NCBI GenBank assembly: GCA_027858595.1
Contig: JAQICK010000368.1
Span: 1 to 7,896 of the forward strand
DNA from: Melioribacteraceae bacterium
Lineage (GTDB): Bacteria; Bacteroidota; Ignavibacteria; Ignavibacteriales; Melioribacteraceae
DNA: 7,896 bases
Reading direction: 5' to 3'
In this document: piece after piece, positions 1 through 5,333 of the stretch
Position numbering within the stretch: position 1 is the first letter of the stretch
Layout of the letters: each line of letters starts with the position of its first letter
Made by a program: the position numbers and the translations under genes
The notes under the pieces: model-generated
Databases searched by the model: none
Told to the model about the DNA's origin: nothing
Seen by the model: the letters and a program-made list of their open reading frames with translations, nothing else

Positions 1-2
1 AT

Positions 3-40
3 TTTTTTGAGCATAACTAATGTTAGTTATGCTCAAAAAA
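3..40. repeat. 18-bp perfect inverted repeat (strong hairpin) downstream of the membrane kinase gene
   Basis: Arms at 3-20 and 23-40 pair perfectly around a 2-base spacer. Each inner arm is GAGCATAACTAA or its complement, and the outer six pairs are T:A. It lies about 70 bp past the stop of the membrane kinase gene, where a terminator would be expected. However, on either strand the T run comes before the hairpin and the A run after it, the reverse of an intrinsic terminator. The U stretch is inside the stem, not after it. It could be an RNA 3'-end stabiliser, a processing site, a protein-binding palindrome, or a terminator whose U-tract lies beyond position 1. The repeat itself is certain; the role is open. 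Confidence 0.8.
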
Positions 41-108
41 GAAAGAAGGATTATAACTTTAACTATATTTTTCGGATGTAAATGCATCATAAATATTTAT
101 CCAATAAT

Positions 109-2451
109 TTAATTAAAAACTACTCTAAATATTGTTCCGACACCTTTTTTACTTTCAACTTTAATCTCGGCATTATTTAGTTTACAATATTCTTTAACTA
201 ATGCCATTCCAATTCCATTGCCTTCATATTGTCGTGTGTAGCCCATTTCTTCTTGTGAAAAAGGTTCAAATAATTTTGGCAAATATTCTTCTTCTATTCC
301 AATACCACTATCTTTTATTTCTACAACAAGCTGTCCCAATTCATTTTTATCTATTGTTACACATACTTCGCCCTCTTTGGTATATTTAATTGCATTATCA
401 ATTAACTGCACAAATATTTGATTTACAGTGTAGTAATCGGCCAACATATCTGAATCGATGGAAGTGCTATTTAGATTTAATTTTATTTTTTTCTTTTCTG
501 CTAGTGATTTGTTACCTGCAATCACCAGAGACAGTACATCAACATATAAATTAAACAGGGTTGAGTTTATTTCATATGTGCCCGTTTGAATTTCGGATAG
601 GTTAAGCAAAAGGTCCACAGTTCTAATAATTCTACCACCAGCTCTATCAATTATCTCAAAACTCATTAGTTGGTCTTGATTTGCTTCATCTTCAAAATCA
701 TACCTCAAAAGGGATGACATGCTTACTAGGGCATTTATTGGTGTGCGTATTTCGTGTGACATTTGTGCTAAAAATACCGATTTCAGTTTACTCGCATTTT
801 CGGCTTTCTTTTTCGATTCAACCAGGTCATCCAACATTTTTGATTTTTCTGTTATATCTCTAATAGCTGTAACTCTAATGTTTTCACTGCCTAGTTTATA
901 GCCAATATTTTGTGATTCAATTTCTAGTTTTGCAATTAAACCATCTTTTCTTATTCCTTCAATTTCATATGGTGCTATAACTTCACTTTGCATGTTTTGA
1001 AAAAGAATTTTATGATATTTTTTAAGAACTAATAGTTGAATTATATTCTTTCCTATTAATTCTTCTGCAGTATAGCCTGAAATTCTTTCAAGTGCAGAAT
1101 TTACATCAATAGCTATTCCGTTTTTATGAATTAGTATTCCTTCGTAAGTTAAATCAGAAAGTCTGTTGTATCGTATTTCACTTTGCCGTAACTCTTCTTG
1201 AATTTTATATTCCTCAGTAATATCCCTAAAGACTAACACAACTCCACGAATATTGTTATTAGTATCTTTAATTGGTGCAGCACTATCTGCAATATTATAT
1301 TCTGTTCCGTCTTTTGAAATTAGTATAGTGTGGTTTGCAAGTCCTATAATTATGTTTTCGGCAATTGCTCTGCCTACAGGATTTTCAACTTGCTTTCTAG
1401 TGTTTTCATTAACGATGTTAAATACATTATTTAACTCTTTTCCTTTTGCTTCTTCGTTACTCCACCCTGTAAGTTTTTCAGCAACAGTGTTCATTAATTC
1501 AACTTTACCTGTGTTATCAGTTGTAATAAGTCCATCACCCACAGAGCGGATTGTTACAAAAAGTTGTTCCTTTTCATCCCTAACTTCTTGTTGGGCAACC
1601 ATTTTATCATTTAACATAATATTTGCATTCTTTGCCATTTCTTCAAAATTAGAGAATTTAATTTTTTCTAATTTTATTGGTTCATCCTCGTATGCTGCCT
1701 CTTTAAAGAACAAATTGAATTGGTCAAAATCATTTTTAAGTTTTTTAAATTGAATATTAATGAGGAGAAGAAAAAATGCTATTATTACAATAACTATTAC
1801 AATGGTATAGATCATATTTATTAAAATATGGTCTATTAAAATACTTTTCATTAAAGCAATATCTTTTTCGACATCATCAAGATAAACACCTGCACCAACT
1901 AACCATTGTAAACTAGGTATTCCATAAATAAAGGAGACTTTAGGAGATTCCTTTGTGGAATCTGTTAATTTAGCAAATGAGTAATATATAAAATCGCCTT
2001 CTGGTTTTTGGGCAGCATTATATTCCATTTCAAAAAGGGCTTTTGTTTTTTTTACATCTTTGGGGAAAACCTCCCACAATTTTTTTTCGCCACTAAAAAT
2101 ATTGCCGTTAGAAACTAAAGCATCTCCATTAAATCTATTAACAAAAACATAGCCTTCTTTACCAAACCGTATTAAGTTGATTGTTTCTAGTAGTTCCTTT
2201 TTAGTATTTTCGTCAACGCTATCAACAAACAGTGTTTTGTAATCAATAAAATCAACTGCATGGTTAACTTCTTGTTTTATCAAAGCTTGTTGTTGTGAGA
2301 TAAACTCTTCACGCGTTTTATTGGAACGAAAATTAAAATCCAGATAAGTTGTAACTATTTCAAATCCTATTAGGACTAAAGCAAGACTTATTAGAGAAAG
2401 AATTCCCCATCTTTGGGTGAATTTAATAAAATCTGTTTTCTGTTTTTTCAT
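109..2451 (-). CDS. Membrane-bound sensor histidine kinase: sCache_2-like sensor, 2 PAS, HisKA, HATPase_c
   Basis: A 780-aa inner-membrane kinase that should autophosphorylate on a histidine and pass the phosphate to a separate response regulator. Residues 15-35 form the first membrane helix. Residues 60-195 look like a single Cache (sCache_2) sensor facing outside, with FGKEGYVFV at 96-104 and GAGVYLDDV near 186-194; that family binds small organic molecules. The second helix is about 208-232. A charged linker to ~290 could be a degenerate HAMP but is not convincing. PAS 1 is ~293-412, of the type with GLANHT and DSAAPI, and PAS 2 is ~427-533. The H-box is MSHEIRTP (His566), N-box Asn686, G1 DSGIGI from 714, F-box LFEPF at 728, G2 GNGIG from 744. 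All catalytic motifs are intact. There is no receiver domain. The start is supported by AAGG 8 nt upstream. The C-terminal ~230 residues are a close paralogue of the rightmost kinase. The ligand is unknown. Confidence 0.95.
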   Translation of the reverse strand: MKKQKTDFIKFTQRWGILSLISLALVLIGFEIVTTYLDFNFRSNKTREEFISQQQALIKQEVNHAVDFIDYKTLFVDSVDENTKKELLETINLIRFGKEGYVFVNRFNGDALVSNGNIFSGEKKLWEVFPKDVKKTKALFEMEYNAAQKPEGDFIYYSFAKLTDSTKESPKVSFIYGIPSLQWLVGAGVYLDDVEKDIALMKSILIDHILINMIYTIVIVIVIIAFFLLLINIQFKKLKNDFDQFNLFFKEAAYEDEPIKLEKIKFSNFEEMAKNANIMLNDKMVAQQEVRDEKEQLFVTIRSVGDGLITTDNTGKVELMNTVAEKLTGWSNEEAKGKELNNVFNIVNENTRKQVENPVGRAIAENIIIGLANHTILISKDGTEYNIADSAAPIKDTNNNIRGVVLVFRDITEEYKIQEELRQSEIRYNRLSDLTYEGILIHKNGIAIDVNSALERISGYTAEELIGKNIIQLLVLKKYHKILFQNMQSEVIAPYEIEGIRKDGLIAKLEIESQNIGYKLGSENIRVTAIRDITEKSKMLDDLVESKKKAENASKLKSVFLAQMSHEIRTPINALVSMSSLLRYDFEDEANQDQLMSFEIIDRAGGRIIRTVDLLLNLSEIQTGTYEINSTLFNLYVDVLSLVIAGNKSLAEKKKIKLNLNSTSIDSDMLADYYTVNQIFVQLIDNAIKYTKEGEVCVTIDKNELGQLVVEIKDSGIGIEEEYLPKLFEPFSQEEMGYTRQYEGNGIGMALVKEYCKLNNAEIKVESKKGVGTIFRVVFN
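112..801 (-). repeat. Diverged direct repeat, copy 1: kinase core of the membrane kinase
   Basis: This DNA encodes the DHp and ATPase domains and is a diverged copy of 5340-6020. The two copies share exact runs, for example 27 nt at 193-219 versus 5418-5444 and 23 nt at 233-255 versus 5458-5480. Both runs fall in codons around the F-box and G2 box, so selection on the protein may contribute to the identity. Confidence 0.75.
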
Positions 2452-2459
2452 TTGATTAA

Positions 2460-2463
2460 CCTT
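2460..2463 (-). promoter_or_regulatory. Ribosome binding site (AAGG) of the membrane kinase
   Basis: The minus strand reads AAGG, then 8 nt, then the ATG at 2451. It supports that start. The middle kinase has the same tetramer at nearly the same spacing, which makes chance less likely. Confidence 0.5.
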
Positions 2464-2479
2464 ATATCTACATAGATAT
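2464..2479. promoter_or_regulatory. 7-bp dyad next to the ribosome binding site of the membrane kinase
   Basis: ATATCTA and TAGATAT form a perfect inverted repeat around the dinucleotide CA. It touches the AAGG ribosome site and lies between the possible -7 box and the start codon. It could be an operator half-site pair or a small leader hairpin beside the ribosome site. The minus strand across the centre also reads ATG TAG, a minimal start-stop. The region is very AT-rich, so chance is a real alternative. Confidence 0.3.
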
Positions 2480-2501
2480 TAATAATTACGGTGTTGATTT
2501 A

Positions 2502-2509
2502 CAAATATA
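2502..2509 (-). promoter_or_regulatory. Possible Bacteroidota-type -7 promoter element for the membrane kinase
   Basis: The minus strand reads TATATTTG, a full match to the TAnnTTTG -7 consensus known for the Bacteroidota primary sigma factor. It lies about 50 nt ahead of the start codon, leaving room for a short leader. I see no clear TTTG -33 element at the usual spacing; the nearest TTTG is too close. A separate promoter here makes sense, because a 357-bp spacer divides this gene from the upstream kinase pair. Confidence 0.35.
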
Positions 2510-2593
2510 TACATATCATCAGCAAAATTTCAGCGATTCGAAGATAAAACATTTAGCTCAGATAGTGATTAAAAACCGTTTGCCAAATGCATA

Positions 2594-2622
2594 CTCCGAA
2601 AGAGTCTCAAAGACCCTCGGTA
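2594..2622. repeat. REP-like imperfect palindrome in the kinase spacer
   Basis: The element is centred on the CAA at 2608-2610. The outer arm CCGA (2596-2599) pairs with TCGG (2617-2620). Two bases bulge at 2600-2601. The inner six positions 2602-2607 pair with 2611-2616, with one A/C mismatch that becomes a G.U wobble in minus-strand RNA. It stands out as GC-rich against its AT-rich spacer and has no U-tract, so it is not a good intrinsic terminator. From general knowledge, short palindromes with a CTCCGA-GGTCTTTGAGACC-like core are scattered between genes in some Bacteroidota-group genomes. Membership in such a family is inferred and was not tested. Confidence 0.5.
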
Positions 2623-2640
2623 GAATTTAGCCACCAAAAA

Positions 2641-2709
2641 TCACTCAAGAGTAGAACCAACTCCTTTTTCACTTTCAACTTCAATTGTTGCATTGTTCAA
2701 TTCGCAATA
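2641..2709 (-). pseudogene. Leftover 3' end of a further histidine kinase (HATPase_c tail)
   Basis: In the minus frame ending with TGA at 2641-2643 the sequence reads YCELNNATIEVESEKGVGST, then L, E and stop. This matches the last part of the rightmost kinase (YCELNNAKIGVESEKGVGST) almost residue for residue. By hand alignment about 52 of 61 bases agree with the 3' end of that gene (5351-5411), clearly closer than to the membrane kinase. Upstream of the tyrosine codon the similarity stops abruptly and a stop codon appears at 2731-2733, so no functional protein is possible. The usual FRVKF ending is replaced by LE-stop, consistent with a small indel. It is a remnant of a lost tandem kinase or of an unequal recombination event. 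Confidence 0.75.
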
Positions 2710-2808
2710 TGTTCTTTCTTTGCACTCATTTTATTTTCGGCTACTATCTGAGAAATAACTTACATTAAGAAATAATTTTACTTACTTCTTTCCCAACAGA
2801 CCATAACA

Positions 2809-5280
2809 TTAAGATTTTTCCTTTCTTGGCAAAGAAAAAACGAACTTGCATCCTTTACCTAATTCACTTTTAACTCTAATTTCACCACCATTTTTTTCAA
2901 CTAGCTCTTTGCAAAGTATTAGTCCTAAGCCTGTACCAACTTCTTTTTCTGTTCCGGCTTCAGAAATTTTTTCTGTAATACTAAATATTTTTTCTAACAC
3001 TTCTTTTCTAATTCCTATACCGTTATCTTTAACTGTTATTTCAATTAAATCCTTAGCTGGCTTTGATGATAATTTTATTTTACCACCCCGCTCAGTGAAT
3101 TTTATTGCGTTGTTAATCAAGTTACGTAAAATTGTATTTGTACAATCTTCATCGGCAAATACATTAGTTTCAGCAATGTTGTCTTCTATTGTAATGTTTT
3201 TCTCTTTAGCAGAAAGTTGTAGTACGTTTACAACATTTTTTGAAACTTCCTTCATGTCAATTTCTTTCGGAGAGATTATGAAGGTTCCCATTTGTAAACG
3301 TGACCAACTAAGTAGGTTTTCTATAAGCTTATTAAGATTTTGTGTAGAATGATAAATTGCACCTGTCATTTCTTTAACTTCACCTACGGACATGCTATCC
3401 ATGTCTTCTGAAATCATTTGGGAAATTCCCATTAACGCCATAAACGGACTACGTAAATCATGAGAAATTATTGAGAAAAATCTGTCTTTGTTTTTGTTAA
3501 TTAGTTCTAATTGTTCTTTTGCTTCAAATAATTTTTCAACCATTTCCCGAAGGCTGGCGTCCGCATATCTCTTATCAAGAACCTTAACTATTTGCTCTGA
3601 AACAAACTTCAGTATTTTTAGGCTTTCATTATCATAAGCGTTTTCATTTTCGTAATCTTGAATAACCAAAACGCCCTTATATTTTCCTTCAAATTTAAGA
3701 TATATTCCAACCCAAATTTTTGTAAACTCACCACTAAGTTCAACTGCATTTCTTTCCTGTAGAATTTTATCTTTTTCAGCCGTTATTATCTGGCTCTTTT
3801 TAGTTTTAAGTACATACTCTGTTAAGCCTTTACCTAATAGTTTTGGTTTTGGATGTGCATCGCGTTCATCAACATGATATGGAAACCTAATTATGTTAGT
3901 TTCACTATTATGAATAGCTAAATAAAAATTATTAGCGGGCATTAATTCTTTAATTATTCCGTGTAACGATTTGTAATATTCGCTTACGGAACTATCTTTA
4001 TTAGCTTCCTCTGTAATATCATATAAGGCTTTTTGAAGTTTTTCATCCTTTTTTCTGTTACTAATATCCCGCCAAGTGGTATGCAATGTCTGCGAACCAT
4101 CTTCGTTAGTAATAGATGTTAATAATACTTCCACAGGAAAATTTTCTTTATTTGCTCGGACATGATTCCATTCAAAACGATGGCTTCCTTTTTCAACAGC
4201 AATGTTCATCATTTCTTCAGACTTCTCTTTCGAGTATCTTCCATCTGGTTGTTTTTCTGGAGATAAATCAGAAGGGTGAGTTAGAAGTAATTCTGACTTT
4301 TCTTTGTACTTCAACATTTCAACTGCTGCCTTGTTACAATCAACAAAAGTTCCATCCTGAATAATTAGTATAGCATCCTTTGATTTTTCAAATAAGTCTT
4401 GATATTTATTGTGACTTTTTTTGAGCATTTCTTCAACTTCTTTGCTTTTGGTTATATCCTTACCAAAACTAATTACTCCTGTAATTTCTTCGTTTTCATC
4501 ATATATTGGTGCAGTATGTGTTGCAATTGTTACTAACCCAAAGGGCGAAGACACCCGAAGTTCATAATCTATAGCCTCACCTTTCATTGTTCTTGTAAAA
4601 ATATCCATGAGTATAGGAATATCTTCTTCTAATATAATATGTATAAAGGATTTACCTTCATATTCGCTAAATTTTAGTCCTGTGATTTTTTCAACTTTAT
4701 TATTGAAAAAAATAATATTCCCAACGTGATCTAGGGACCAAATCATATCGTTAGATCTTTCAATAATTGTACGATATTTTTTTTCGCTCTCTTTTAATTC
4801 TTCTTCTATAAACATACGGTCGGAAATATCTGAAAGCGTAGTTACTCGAACTTTTTTTTCAAGATAAGTCGTGTTGTTTTTTGCTCTAATTTCTGCAGGG
4901 AAAGTGCTTCCATCTTTGCGAAGTCCTGTTACTTTGTATGGTTTTTCATATTCAGATAAAATATTATTCTCTACTATTAGGCGATCTTCGGCAATAATCC
5001 ATTCAATTCCTGGCTTGCCAATTGCCTCTTCTAGAGTGTAACCAAACATTTTTTCAGCAGTTATATTTTGCCTTGTACAAATACCATTTTCTGATAAAAA
5101 GATTGCTTCAAAAGAGGCCTCAGAGAAAGCATTGAATAATTTTCTTTCGGAAATATATTTTTTTTCAACGTTACTAAGCTTATCAATGTTTTTATTTGCA
5201 ACAACTAATTCTGACTCCAGTTTTGCAATCTGTTTTTTTAGCTTTGTAATATCTGCTAATGAATATGTTTTGTTTTGCAT
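2809..5280 (-). CDS. Soluble sensor histidine kinase: coiled coil, 3 PAS, GAF, HisKA, HATPase_c
   Basis: An 823-aa kinase with no signal peptide or membrane segment, so it should sense inside the cell. Residues 8-45 are a likely coiled coil. PAS 1 is ~45-155, PAS 2 ~165-278 and PAS 3 ~290-408; PAS 3 is of the type with DLSPEKQPDGR and GSHRFEWNH. A GAF domain spans ~415-568, with ELMPANNFYLAI and GKGLTEYVL typical of kinase-linked GAFs. The H-box is SHDLRSP (His607), N-box NLINNAIKFT with Asn724, G1 DNGIGI from 752, G2 GTGLGL from 782. Everything needed for autophosphorylation is present. No receiver follows. The DHp helices differ clearly from the two flanking kinases, so a different partner regulator is likely. 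The start is supported by AAGG 7 nt upstream. It begins 53 bp after the upstream kinase with no terminator between, so co-transcription is likely. The signals are unknown. Confidence 0.95.
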   Translation of the reverse strand: MQNKTYSLADITKLKKQIAKLESELVVANKNIDKLSNVEKKYISERKLFNAFSEASFEAIFLSENGICTRQNITAEKMFGYTLEEAIGKPGIEWIIAEDRLIVENNILSEYEKPYKVTGLRKDGSTFPAEIRAKNNTTYLEKKVRVTTLSDISDRMFIEEELKESEKKYRTIIERSNDMIWSLDHVGNIIFFNNKVEKITGLKFSEYEGKSFIHIILEEDIPILMDIFTRTMKGEAIDYELRVSSPFGLVTIATHTAPIYDENEEITGVISFGKDITKSKEVEEMLKKSHNKYQDLFEKSKDAILIIQDGTFVDCNKAAVEMLKYKEKSELLLTHPSDLSPEKQPDGRYSKEKSEEMMNIAVEKGSHRFEWNHVRANKENFPVEVLLTSITNEDGSQTLHTTWRDISNRKKDEKLQKALYDITEEANKDSSVSEYYKSLHGIIKELMPANNFYLAIHNSETNIIRFPYHVDERDAHPKPKLLGKGLTEYVLKTKKSQIITAEKDKILQERNAVELSGEFTKIWVGIYLKFEGKYKGVLVIQDYENENAYDNESLKILKFVSEQIVKVLDKRYADASLREMVEKLFEAKEQLELINKNKDRFFSIISHDLRSPFMALMGISQMISEDMDSMSVGEVKEMTGAIYHSTQNLNKLIENLLSWSRLQMGTFIISPKEIDMKEVSKNVVNVLQLSAKEKNITIEDNIAETNVFADEDCTNTILRNLINNAIKFTERGGKIKLSSKPAKDLIEITVKDNGIGIRKEVLEKIFSITEKISEAGTEKEVGTGLGLILCKELVEKNGGEIRVKSELGKGCKFVFSLPRKEKS

Positions 5281-5287
5281 TTTTTTA

Positions 5288-5291
5288 CCTT
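5288..5291 (-). promoter_or_regulatory. Ribosome binding site (AAGG) of the soluble kinase
   Basis: The minus strand reads AAGG, 7 nt before the ATG at 5280, within the 53-bp gap behind the upstream kinase. The gap shows no hairpin plus U-tract and no clear -7 box, which fits translation from a shared mRNA. Confidence 0.5.
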
Positions 5292-5333
5292 AACTCATTC
5301 ATCTAATTTATAATTTTCTTATTCTCAGTAATT

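Noticed and set aside
89..100. AT-only palindrome ATAAATATTTAT as an operator
   Set aside because: It is made only of A and T in an AT-rich spacer downstream of a gene, so chance is the simplest explanation.
1253..1753. Plus-strand open frame of 166 codons
   Set aside because: It lies wholly inside the membrane kinase gene, opposite its PAS 1 and linker region. It has no recognisable domain and is a shadow of the real frame. The other plus-strand frames, such as 2846-3352, are rejected for the same reason.
1580..1755. HAMP domain in the linker after the second membrane helix of the membrane kinase
   Set aside because: The region has some helical, acidic character but lacks the conserved proline and the clear two-helix pattern, so I describe it only as a linker.
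2767..2790. Weak hairpin (AAGAA.TAA arms) after the soluble kinase as a terminator
   Set aside because: The 9-bp stem is almost all A:U with one wobble and has no U-tract after it on the minus strand, so it is expected by chance in such AT-rich DNA.
5281..5333. Separate promoter for the soluble kinase
   Set aside because: No TAnnTTTG-like box is visible in the 53-bp gap, and the close spacing fits co-transcription better.
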